Shown here: positions 32,630 through 44,374 of the stretch, piece by piece
Numbering within the stretch: position 1 is the first letter of the stretch
How the letters are laid out: every line of letters starts with the position of its first letter
DNA from: Microplitis mediator
Taxonomy: Eukaryota > Arthropoda > Insecta > Hymenoptera > Braconidae
NCBI RefSeq assembly: GCF_029852145.1
Contig: NC_079975.1
Span: 24,371,364-24,435,363 of the forward strand
Direction of reading: 5' to 3'
Length of the DNA stretch: 64,000 nt
The notes under the pieces: model-generated
What the model saw: only the letters and a program-made list of their open reading frames with translations
Told to the model about the DNA's origin: nothing
The model's database searches: none
Made by a program: the position numbers and the translations under genes

Positions 32630-35600
32630 TTATGGGATTGGAGTCCATGGGATTGGGGAAATCGAGTTGAAACAATTTGGAAAACTTCAATGTCACGAAA
32701 AAAAACAGATGGAAATTTTGAACAAAATATTAAAACTGGTTAGTTTATTTTATCGATAAATAATCCAGTGTAAGCATCAATACATTGAATTATTATTTAT
32801 ATAGAAAATAAAAAATAATTAAAATTTTTTTTAAGTTTTATCTTGGGTGGTTGTATCACGAATAGTTATTTCACATATTTATACATTAACATATATTTTA
32901 AATTTATATCCAATACTAATGTGGTGTCAAAGAAAAATGTTATTATCCTGGATGATAATCAGTGCATTCAAAAATTTTATTCTGGAAGTCATTGTATTTA
33001 TAGTCGTAATATTACTTTACATCGAAGGAAATATATCTGAGTTTTTATTTGGCACAGTTATTATCGACAAATTAATATCACTAGGTAACATTATTATTCA
33101 TTATTGCTATAAATTTACACGGAAAAAAATGAGGCTTGAAAATTCATTAGTTTGTAGTGAATTTTTGATTCGATATTGATATTGATATTTAGGAGAAGGG
33201 TGACAGAGATAAGAGCGCATGCGTATAGTTTACTTTTTAAGTAAGAGGGGGCATCCGTTAACTCAGAAATTCCAAGAAATTTCCGCTCCTCCTTAGAATA
33301 ACCGTCCGAGTTAACGGAATTCGACTGTACTCTTTTAATTTGAATCAGTGAGAAATCACTGGTTCATTCAGTGAGTAAAAAAAGTCACTGGCGAATCAGT
33401 GAAATTCAAAGTTGCTTACTGGTAAACCAGTGAGTATTGGGTTCACTGATTCAAACCAGTGCGAAATTTAAGTACCTCGAGTGTCCGTTGTCAACAGCGA
33501 CCTATGATTAGTTATACCGGTTATAGAAAGTTATACATAACCTGATGTTTGTTTATTAATGTCAATTGAATTAATTAATAAATTTTAAGCCAAATTGTGA
33601 CCCTATTATTGCATTTTCTATTTTACATAAGTTATATTATGTTTTTAATTTAAGCTATCTTCCAAGCCTTGATAATTTTTATAATTTAATCGACCATTAT
33701 ATTTGTAAAATTTCGAAGAAAGTTCCAAGTGCAGTTTCTTTCTTCCACATTGCTTTGAATAATTTTAATACAGTTAATGTAATGAAAGTTGGATATAGTA
33801 AATTTGCGTAAATATGTTTTTAATTCATTTATTTTACGTAAGTAATCATGCCCTATATGTATAAGTTGGGTTATGACGAAGATTATATCAGCTCACTGTT
33901 GAATCAGTAAAACTCATTGGTGAATCAGTGAAAATTCTCACTGATAAATCAGTGACTATTACGTCCGCCATTAAAATTCACTGGTTTACCAGTGAAGTTC
34001 ACTGAGTAACCAGTGGGATTAAATGGCCGCCAAGACCACTGGTCGAATCAGTGAGTTTTACTAGTAAACCAGTGAGGCTTCACTGGCGAACCAGTGGAAT
34101 TTCACTGATTCAAATTAAGAGAGTATTGAAAATAAATTTAGCTTTTTACTTCTTCATATTATCAAATTATTGATAATTAATTCCACTTTTTATTATTTTA
34201 TATCAAATTTTAATATTCTATTTTTTTCCGTGTAAAAATGAAAAAAAAAGAAATATTTACATTATTATTATTAATATTAAATATTTTTACGATCAATCAG
34301 ATCAAACACTGATTCAGGAACATCCTCGTTCCAGCTATAGCAGCCCACAATTGGTTTACCATAAATTCATTCTACATGAAACTCAAGGAGATTGATCAAA
34401 GAAAACTAATGAGAATGAATCAGCGCACTCCACTTGCTTTCAACGTCATGATAGGAATGTCTATGAGACACCTGCGGTTGGATGAAATTGACAGTTTCCA
34501 CTTCAAAAAGCGGCAAAAGTTCATAAGTGTCCCGAACTTGGAAAATTTAGGCATCTATTCATCAACGGAATTCGGTGATGAATACAAACGTATCAGACCG
34601 TCTAAGTCCTTAAACACAATATCATTATTGTCAATCCGGTATCTTGATACTGGAGAAAATTCGTTCAATACCGATGATTCGAGTCTCACTATTTCCGAAA
34701 GGGTTATTAAAATCCTCGGTATCTCAAACAATTATGTCGAGAATATTTTATCAAGGAATGGTCAGAAGTCAAACGGACTTAGTTACAAAAAATTTAAGTC
34801 ATCAAATAATCCATTGCAATTAAAGAATATCGATAATACTGACCAATCATCCGTTTGTTCTTCTGATGACCGGAGCGCCAACATTGAAAAAAATTTGAAT
34901 GACGGAATGAACATCAATCCAACTTCGAGAGATAAATTTATTGAAAATTATTCCGAGTGGTCTGAGCAATGGACTATGAACAATATTTTGAATAAAAAAG
35001 AAGTAACTGATGATAGTTATTCTAAAAATATAGACAGAACTATTTCCGTAAAAGACAATTACTGCCAGTGGTCATCCGACAGTGAAAGTTGTGACAATTT
35101 ATCACATTATGATTTTGGAGAAAATTTGAGTATCAATAAAAATTCAAGTAAATTAAAATTACAAGAAGTAGAATCAAAACCAAAAGTCATTTCTTCTAGT
35201 CATCGTAATGAGCAAGAAAATGTCAATGAAAAATTACCAAAAAAAAAAAATAATTTTATTGATGAATCTGTCGAAGCGATAGAAGATGATAAAATAATTT
35301 TTACAACTTGGATCCGTGATTTGATTTACGTTGAAATTTTGAAAAAAGAAGTCGGTTTATTTGAAGACAATAATGACGATATTGCGAAGCGAGTTATTTT
35401 AAAAAATACTGGGACAGATTCAAAAGCTTTAACGGAAGTGCAAACGCAGACGCAAACTGATGATGAAAAATGGCCTAGTGTTAATAGTAATCAAATAAAT
35501 TTTGTTACTGTAAATACTATTAATTTATCTGAAGTTAACGGAAACGAATATTCCAAATATAGTTCTGATTATATTAATTTATTGATGAAGTCATCGGATA

Positions 35601-37060
35601 ATAAAAAATCCTTTGAAATTACACGGGAACAAGAGGACAAAGAACTTAAAGCGTTAAAAGCTTATAATGAGATCACACTTTGGAAAGATAAGAGAAAGAA
35701 AGATCTGGAGAGATTGAAAAAAGCTCCGATAGAAAGTATTTCTTTGTCGAAAAATAAATTTGAAATGAAAAATCATCCGGGTAAAGAAATCGTGCGTAAA
35801 AAATCTGGAGAAAATAGCGGATTTAAAAAACTAACAAAAAATCTAAACATTAATTTGTTGCATAATAAAAATAACAAGAATTTACAAACACGCCGTAAAT
35901 TAGACAGATCTAGAGCCACTGTAAATATTCCTAATTTGCAATCATTAAAAATTGACGATTTCAAAATATCGAAATTTGACAATAAAATAGATATTTTGAA
36001 AAATGACACCAACGCATTGAATAGCAAAATATCGGCAGCAGCTTCTCCAATTCAAAAATCTACTGGATTATTGTATACAGAAACAGACATAAAAACCAAA
36101 ATAGCAAATATAAATTGGTCATTATTTTCAAATAATGATGATAGTTTACATAAAAAACCTAGATCTAATCAAAAATTTGATTATAGACGAACGGGATTTG
36201 ATTTTATTGACGATAGAGACATAGTAACTTTATTACAAAGTGCGTTTTCTTTTGACTCTCGCGAAAACGACCGTGGGTTTTATTTAGGACCCGCTTCAAC
36301 AGAACTGTATTCTGTGACAAATTCTGATCAAATTCCAAATGTGTTTAATGAAATTATTAAAGCTGCGCGTCTTACTATTGTACGGCATGAATGCCCGCAC
36401 TATTCATCAACACGAGAGATTGATTTTGGAGATGATTATCTTAGTGATTTACAAACTTTTGGTAAAAATGATAATCAGCAGTATTACGAAAGTATCAAAG
36501 TTCCACAAGTTACTGAAATAATACGCGACAATAATGATACTAATGATACTGCACCAAATTTAAAGCAAAAAGAAATCTTTTTAATGGATTATTGGTTCCA
36601 AAAATACAAAGAACTTGTACTTGATTCAAATAAACTCAACTCTCAAAAGTTGGCAGAACTTGCGGGCCTGCCGGGTTTTTATCTTTTCAAAAAATTGATC
36701 AGTCAAATAAACTGTTCATTGATGGTTTCAATTTCTACTGTAGTGTCAATGGAATCTATTGAATCAGATCATGCAGCAACAACTTCGCGAACATTTGATG
36801 AGTCATCAAATCCAGAAATTTATGGAACTGCCGAAAGTCCCGACAATATTTTTGATGAAAATCAAATAGAGGGACAGGATATTGACACACTAATTAGTGG
36901 TGAAAGTGAACATATGAACGAAACTTACCAAAATATGAGAATTTATGACGATGACTGCAATTGGTCAGATGAATCCAATACGTTTTTAAATTTTACAGAC
37001 AAAAGAAGCGAAGTCTCTTTAGGAAATGGCAGCAATATGTCTGAATTTACTGAAGAATAA
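32630..37060 (+). CDS. Four-TM family paralogue C with a giant cytoplasmic tail (partial, about 1027 aa seen)
   Basis: Proposed exons are about 32629-32738, 32836-33084 and 34335-37060, joined in phase 1 both times. The second exon gives two hydrophobic segments and most of a third. It ends G|GTAACA, exactly where paralogues A and B split. The third exon resumes CT ATA GCA ... TGG, the same phase and codon spacing to the tryptophan as in A. It then reads WFTINSFYMKLKE, against WLVVYSFYHELIRE in B. After this the frame stays open for about 890 residues: polar, Asn/Ser/Asp-rich, with no globular domain recognised. It includes WS motifs at residues 195, 232 and 863 and a TQT motif near 355, numbered from the ATG at 34376. 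The alternative is an intronless 894-aa protein starting at 34376. The N-terminal exon(s) with the cysteine cluster are missing. Confidence 0.65.
33329..34125. repeat. CACTGG/CCAGTG-rich foldback in intron of paralogue C
   Basis: The ends TACTCTTTTAATTTGAATCA and TGATTCAAATTAAGAGAGTA are inverted. The outer parts carry more than a dozen TCAGTGA / CACTGGT / ACCAGTGA units in both orientations; the middle is ordinary AT-rich DNA. A fragment ending GAATTCGACTGTA lies directly upstream (33225-33328). Confidence 0.85.
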
Positions 37061-37139
37061 TTTCAATTAAAAAGAAGGATTATATAATTAATAAAGTAGT
37101 AATTATATTTATTTTATTGTAATAAATAAGTATCAAATA

Positions 37140-40100
37140 TTAACAAGTCTGGTCGTAATTTATTTCACTTGCTGGTACAACATAATTAGGATCACAAACA
37201 GTATCTTTGACAGCTTCGTCAACATAAGCTCTGTACACTCTAAAATTAATATCATTTGGATTCCATGGGCCGTACAAAAACATTGGCAGCCTATTTGAAA
37301 TGGTCCAAAAACTTTGTCTCTCTTCATTATCAATTCTTATGTCATTTGGAAATACAAGAGTTTCATTACTGACTCCAACTAACCCCAAATTATGAGGCAA
37401 ATATTCTTTTCTTGTATCCCAACACCATACGGAATCTCTGGTGACCATATTGAAAAACATAACCCCGTTTTTATCAATAGCTGACCCTGAAGAGTGACCA
37501 AAATCTTTGGCTCTTTTCTCACCGACGGGTGCGAAGCTTTCAGGATTTGATTCCGCTGTTTCTTGATCGACTAACACTGCAGTTGATACCGCGAATTCAC
37601 TAAAGCTAGACATTGGATGGAAATAAAGAATCCTGTCATTGTTAACGTCTATTGGACTTAACGCTAGTCCGAGAATTCCATCCATCCATTGAAAACGAAT
37701 ACCGTGTAATTCGTATTTTGATGCAAAAGGGTTGGGAAAGAAGAAGTGATGTTGGATTCTAAACGATGTATCTTTTGATAAATCGTATATTATCATTGCA
37801 AAACGCCATACGTCTGAGAGATAAGCTTTTGCAGAATTACAATCACCGTTACGAATATCTACAACGATATTTGACCAAAGTGAATCTTCTTTGACTTGAT
37901 CATCTGGTATTTGATATCTTTTTAGTAGTCTGTCTGTTTTTAAATCAAAAATAAAAATGGCTGGTGGACAAACTTTTTTAGGTGTTTCTGTTAAATTTAT
38001 TGACCCTGAATCTAAAACCCAAAGTCGATCACATTCATCTACTTGAATTCGAAAGACTGATGTCATACCACCACAAGAACCTAAAAAAAAACAATATTTA
38101 GTCTTAATTTGAAAAATGATCTTTTTTTTTTAACTTCCCGATATAAAAATTATCTACAACGTAATTGGTTTCAGTCCAATTGTAAGATCAAGACTTCAAT
38201 ACCGTTTTGGCTTTTCTAAAAATTGTTATTTTTTTTTTAATTAACTTTAAATGACAATCTGATTAATTTCAAAATTTTATCAAATATAAGCCTTCATAAA
38301 CTTTTTTGATTGCAGCCAGTAAAATTTTAATCAAATAACTCCTTTAAGAGAAATCGTACCGCAAAACGTTTTTTTGTATCCTATAGAATTTAGTATTAAG
38401 AACAAAATTTTTTTGCGGTTAAAGGCAACAGAAAATTCTAAAGCTGACGATTAATTGTGTCTATCAAAGTTATCGTGTTTACTAAGTTTCATACAACAAT
38501 TAACAACTCGAGTCTCTCCCTGGTGGATCCGAATTACCGTAAATTACGGTATTTTATGATAAACGTACTGCATTTTACGGCAAAAGTGCGGTAGTTTAAG
38601 CAAAATAACGGTAGTTTACCGCAAAATTGCAGCATGCCTGTGGTATTTTATTTTAAAGTGAAGTATTGCACTGTAAAGCTATTAAAATAAAAAAAGCATA
38701 TGACGTATACGGTAAAAATGCCGCAAATTACGGTAAATTGCCGTATTTTACCATAGTTCGCTGAAAATTACCTCGTATCACTATAAATTTCCGTAAGTGA
38801 CAGCAAAATACCGCAAATGAACGTAAATTGCGGCCAATTTGCCGTAGAAATCACCGCATTTAAGGTAAATTATGGCAGAGTGCGGTAAATTACCGTATTT
38901 TAGCGCGGTTTACCGAAAATTACCGCGTATCACTGTAAATTACCGTAAGTAACATCAAATTACCGTAAATGGCGGCCAATTTGCCGTAGAAATCACCGCA
39001 TTGTAGGTAAATTACGGCAGAGTGCGGTAAATTACCGCATTTTTACCGCGTTTTGCCGAAAATTATCGCGTATTACTGTAAATTGCCGTAAGTAACAGCA
39101 AAATACCGCAAATTACCGTAAATTGCGGCCAATTTGCTGTAGAAATTACCGCATTTTACGGCAAATCGCAGCAGAATGCGGTAAATTACCATAATTCGGA
39201 TCCGCAAAGGCTGGGATTAAAATAATTTATGTTGACTTAATGGAGTAATCAATAAATTTTATATTGGGTCGAAATTGTCTTTTTATTAGTATTCAATTTA
39301 CCGGTTCCGTAACAAAATATCCGAAGACAAAATACCCGCGACAAAATATTTAAATAACCGCGACGGTTATTTTGTCCGCGGATATGTAGTCGTGGCACCC
39401 AATTTACCCTATTTTAGTGCAATGGAAAAAAGTCTAGAGATAATTTAATGTGAGTGAATGGGTCGAAAATAATAGATCGATCATAAAAAACCCTCAGTAC
39501 TTTTGCGCTTGACTGCAAAAAACAGGATTCTTTCTTTAGGTTTTTTTTTCATACCTTGATAATGCCATCCCCAACTAGGATAAGGTCGGAGTTTTGGACT
39601 TTTTGTAGCCGTGTATCTCGGTACTGTAGTCAGCGTCGCCGGAACTCCTGGTCTCCATTTTGGAAGTGTTATAAATACTTTATCTCGCCAAAATTCAATA
39701 CCTAACGGCATATTGTTTTCTGGAATAAACGACTTCTCTAATAATGCTTGTTCACGAGCCACATCACTGGCAAACTCATAGTCTACTGTCTTCCATGCAT
39801 AAATCTGTAATAATTTTAAGTCGGAAGTCGTTAAAATCAACGTCCGTATATTTTTATAAAATATATTCCATAAAATTTAGAGTTCATTTTTCGCTTAATC
39901 GTTTAATGCAATCCGAGATAGAAGTAAAAGATAGTCAAGCTTTGATACCGATTAACATTAACAATCAAGAATGTTGCAAGTTTTATACACTTTTTTTTCT
40001 TTTTATTGTTGATAGTTGAATAATTTATCGATTAGGATCGATTCTATATAATTTTATTTTACATTTACACGCAAACCAGTTTACATTGTAGCCTTAATTA

Positions 40101-43100
40101 TATATATATATAAATATATTCAACTAACTTATTTTAATAACATACGTATCCAGAATTTTATTATTTATAATTTACGAATTATAATTAAATAGTACATTAA
40201 AAAAAGGAATTTATGTTATTTTTTATGTAATAAAAAAAAATTTAATTTGCAAGTTTTGAAAGTTACGATTTATGATAGAAAAAAAAACAAAAGATATTTG
40301 ATTAAATTATCTATATTTATATTATTAAAAGAATAAGATAAATTTTGTGAACTAGATCAAATTACCGCCATCCTATTATGATTTTCAAATTTCCCGCGAT
40401 GAAAATTCAAAATTTAAAAAAAAAGGGAAGTCATTGCTTTCAGCCCGATTTTCGAAAATTGAGTTTTCATCAAATGTCGACGTTTTGAGGTCCGCATCTG
40501 CGCGGAAATTTTTTTTTTTTAGTTTTTTGTTGCATAACTCGTAAACCACTGGACCGATTTGCCTTAAAATTAAATCAGAGCCGTCTCAAAATTTTTTTTC
40601 GATGTCAGAATGTGCAAATCAGTCGATTAATTCCGGAAATGTCAGCCGACAATAATTTATATTTATTTTTGGCCGAGGCGCTTTTTAAACTCGAAGATCA
40701 ATTTTTTAATTACTTTTCAAAAAATTTCATTTGCACTGAAAATTGACATTTTCTGATTGGAAATAATTCTTTTTTAATTTATTTGAATTAGTAAAAAATC
40801 AGTAGTAACTTTTTTTAACAATAAATTAATTTTTTTGAATAAAATATTTATTGATTTCGATAATTATTTAAGATAATTCATGAGTCAATAAATTATATAG
40901 GGGAGATCGGAGCATGACGGACCACCTCAAAATTTGCCTAAAAAATTTTTTTATATAATCGTCATATTTTAATGAGTGAAAAAGACCATTTGCTCTAAAA
41001 TATAAATTTTTTTTTGTCTATACATCGAGAAATTGTCAATTATTTTCCAATGCAGGTAAAATTAAAGGATACAGTTTAAAAAAAAAGTTTTTTTCTATTT
41101 TTTAATCATTTTTTGAAAGTCGCCGGTTGTGCCCCGGAAAAAACTTTTTTTTTTCAATTATCGGAATATTATAATAGATTTGTTCGAGATTGACCTAAAC
41201 AACTCGTACCGGTGTTCAAAAGCCACAAAAAATAATTAGCGCCTCAAGTGGGCCGTCGAGCCCCAGTCTCCTACTTTTTAATATTTTTTTCACTCAGTCT
41301 ACCGATTATATTTTATTTAATAATAAATTTTAAATTTACATTGAAATGAAGTATAGTTACACTCGAACGATCACGAAGTGACTGCGGGCTGTTAGTAAAA
41401 TAATTATCTTCTCAAAATTACCATAATTATTTTGAAAATTATTTTAATAAGAATAATGAATTTAAAAAAAAAAGTTGAATTACCAGTTCCATAGCTGCAC
41501 CAGGAATTGGTTCTTCTGGAAAACTTTGCAGAGGTGGTTCAATATCTCTATTGGGTACATTTATATCATTGATACCAAAAATAGATTGCGTTGTAAATTG
41601 ATTTTCACTAGAAGTACGAAATGTTTCAACTAAGCGTCCGAATCGCATTGAGTTCAATATATCAGCATTTAAAGAACTTGAAGTAGCCTGTAATCATAAT
41701 TTATTACTTCAAATAAAAATAATTTAAAAAAAAAGATACTTAAAAATCATCACATATATTGAAGTATTAATACCACTTTGTACATTGTATTTGGGTTGTC
41801 ATTATTGAAAGAAAGCGGTAACTCAAGATCTTGATGACTCGGAAAATTTTGAACATTTTGAGCATTGAATTCTCTAAGACCAAGTAATGTCATTGACATC
41901 AACAGGGGTACGACGTTTGTGATACCTATAATATAAGAAAAATAATTATATATTAGGGTGGCCCAAAAAAACCGACTATTTTTTTTTTCGAGTCTCTTAT
42001 GAAAATTTGTTGGTTTATGATGTTTTAAGAAGCCTCTCCAAAAATCAGCTCGATAAAAAATTTTCAAGAGGTCGCTCACGAATTTTGAAAATATCAAAAA
42101 TTATAGGAATTCGGATTTTTTGTTTCTAAATTTTTTCTTCCTCGTGGCAGAAATATTTTATATCTCTAATATTATGACTATGCTGAGAATTTCAGCCCAA
42201 TATTTAAATATTTGAACGGCGCTCAAGAATTTTGAATATTAACTGACAATATGTAACTAATACTTTGAATTAGTTTTTGTATTTTTTTATGACTCAATTA
42301 TTGTCATTCCACTTAAATATAATTTTTGCATATCCGAAAATATACAGGACAGTCTTAAACAATAAAATTTGGTAAGTTTTGAATAAGCGAAAAAACCCAA
42401 AAATTGAATTAAAAAATAAAAAAGTATGTAAATAACTTATTATTTCGATTTCTCGGGTTGTATTTTTATTCATTATGATACAAATTGATAGTAAAAAAAT
42501 TAAGAAGCTTTATTATTAATATTCAAGGGTTGCTCGAAAACGTCCAAGAGACAGTACTCTGAACCATTCAAAATTCTTCAGCGACGTTTAAATATTTTAA
42601 TTTTGGGCTGAAATTTTCAGCGCACTGATGATTTCATAAATATAAACTATAGCTGCCACGAGAAAGAAGAAATTTGGAACAGAAAAATCCGAACTTCGAT
42701 CATTTTTGATATTTTCAAAATTCGTGAGCGACCTCTTGAAATTTTTTCATCGAGCTGATTTTTGGAGAGGCTTCTTAAAACATCTTGAATCAACAAATTT
42801 TCATAAGAGACTCGAAAAAAAAAATAGTCGGTTTTTTTGGGCCACCCTAATATAGATATTAAATTAATAATTTTATACACTGTAAAAAATTTTCAGAGTG
42901 AACGCGGATTAAATTCGGAGTGAATTCGGATCGAACAATATTTTATTTATTTAATCCCCTTGGAGGGAAATTTACTCCGAGGGGAATTTATTTTAATATT
43001 AAAATTCTGGATTAGAGTGAATCCGGATTGAAATAAAATCCACGTAACTCCGAAATCACTCCACTAAAAAAAAATCCAATTGACTTCGTATGTGGAATTT

Positions 43101-43381
43101 TATTTTTAACTCCAGAACTCCGAACGACGGAATGAATTCGGATTAAAATTGAATTCATATTTACTACGAATTCACTTCGTCATTCAGAGTTCCGGCGTTT
43201 AAATAAAAATTCCCTATTGACTCCGGATGTGGAATTTTGTTTTTAACTCCGGAACTCAGACTGATGAAGTGAATTCAGATTGAAATAAAATTTATATTCA
43301 CTCTCGATTTTTTACAGTGTAATATGACCACTATCATTTAAAAAAAAATTTTTTAAAAGAGCTGTCACTACCACGGAACAT
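37140..43381 (-). CDS. yellow-e: Yellow-family secreted protein, probably yellow-e (about 518 aa)
   Basis: Exons in transcript order are tentative 43381-43372 (ATG TTC CGT G), then 41925-41774, 41687-41484, 39804-39555 and 38080-37140 (stop TAA). All phases match. A hydrophobic stretch (VVPLLMSMTLLGL) suits a signal peptide. About 105 low-complexity residues then precede the Yellow/MRJP domain, which starts IYAWKTVDYEF. Diagnostic motifs are FIPENNMPLGIEFW, GVPATLTTVP, VDECDRLWVLDSG, DIRNGDC, FQWMDGILGLALSP, VWCWDT and TISNRLPMFL. Family members are secreted beta-propeller-like proteins linked to pigmentation, cuticle and behaviour. The match to yellow-e is from remembered motif pattern (FIPENN, NGDC) and from the neighbouring MRJP/yellow genes; another Yellow subfamily is possible. 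Its stop is 79 bp from that of the converging paralogue C. Confidence 0.82.
38524..39204. repeat. TTACCGTAA / CGGTAAATTACCG motif array in a foldback
   Basis: The ends GGATCCGAATTACCGTAAAT and TTACCATAATTCGGATCC are inverted copies. The whole interior is built from short ACGGTAA, TTACCGCA and AATTGCGGCCAATTTGCCGT pieces in both orientations, with an approximate period of 120-130 bp in the right half. It lies in the intron between the last two exons of the yellow-e-like gene. Confidence 0.85.
40430..41285. repeat. Degenerate repeats in yellow-e intron
   Basis: Positions 40436-40640 share text with 28250-28510 (CGATTTTCGAAAATTGAGTTTTCATC). Positions 40900-41275 are a degraded foldback, GGGGAGATCGGAGCATGACG to GGGCCGTCGAGCCCCAGTCTCC. 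No coding exon was seen. Confidence 0.45.
41953..42850. repeat. 898-bp foldback TTAGGGTGGCCCAAAAAAAC, copy 1
   Basis: Left end TTAGGGTGGCCCAAAAAAAC and right end GTTTTTTTGGGCCACCCTAA are inverted. The arms are nearly full length with scattered differences, meeting near 42400. It lies in the first large intron of the yellow-e-like gene. A second copy, in inverse orientation, is at 56295-57192. ORFs at 41750-42097 and 42647-42880 overlap it. Confidence 0.9.
42879..43321. repeat. CACTGTAAAAAAT foldback
   Basis: Begins ACACTGTAAAAAATTTTCAG and ends CTCGATTTTTTACAGTGTAA. The interior is repeated GGATTGAAATAAAATTC and ACTCCGAATT units. Relatives lie at 16612-16890, 47470-48873 and 55995-56292. Confidence 0.8.
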
Positions 43382-44374
43382 ATTTTCAAAAAAATGTTAT
43401 TGTTAACAATGGGCCATTCGAGTTAATGACTCAACAATTAAAATATTAAAGATCACGATACGCGCTGCGAGCTGTTCAAGATGCAACTGTGTAACTCTAT
43501 TTGAATATCGGTTACGTGGATTTTATTGAGTTTGAATGAATCTGAGGTATAGAGTAAGAGTTGTGTCCCCTCTTGAGCTTCTGTTTTCACGTTTAAGAAA
43601 ACTCTCTTTCTCACTGTTCCATCTTCCTTTCAGTTGATGATAAGTTATTACTGCGATTGAGTTTATATAAAATGAAAAAGTTGTGTTTATCATAAAATTA
43701 GATACGGTAGTGAAATATTATTCTTATTGGTAGTTATTTTTATATATTTAGTATCCGAGTGTTTCTATTCCTTTTCCTGTTTAAAATACAAGTCCTTCAC
43801 TTTTACTATTATACTTTTAAAATTAAGTTGCGGAAAAATTTTCGTCATTTCCGGGTCATTAATTACTTAAGTTTACTGCAGGATGTCGTACATCATTCCA
43901 ATTGTTACATATATATATATATATATATATTTTATGGATACATAGAAAAAAACTTGTTAAAACGAAGCTATTGAGTAAAAAAAGTGAGACTAACAATCCA
44001 TAAAATAACGACATTAAAATAATAATATTTTTAAATTATTGCATATCTAATTAGTTAATTAACTCAAAAATTATAATAATATTGCACACCTCGAATGCGA
44101 AGGAGAGATAGTGCTCTGCTGTCACTAATTTTTTATTGTACACGAGAAAAAAAAGTCTTTTCGAATTATTGCATATTCTTACCACAAAAAATTTGGTTAG
44201 AGGTACCGTTTTTGGAAACTAAGAAAATTTAAATAAAATAATTTGTAAAAGACGAAATGACATAATTAATTTTTAAAATTTGTAAGAAGATACTTTTACA
44301 ATCAAAAATTTTCTTCAACTTTTTTATTAATTACAGTAAAAGTTCTAAATGTCAAAAAATGAAGTGGCCAAAAA

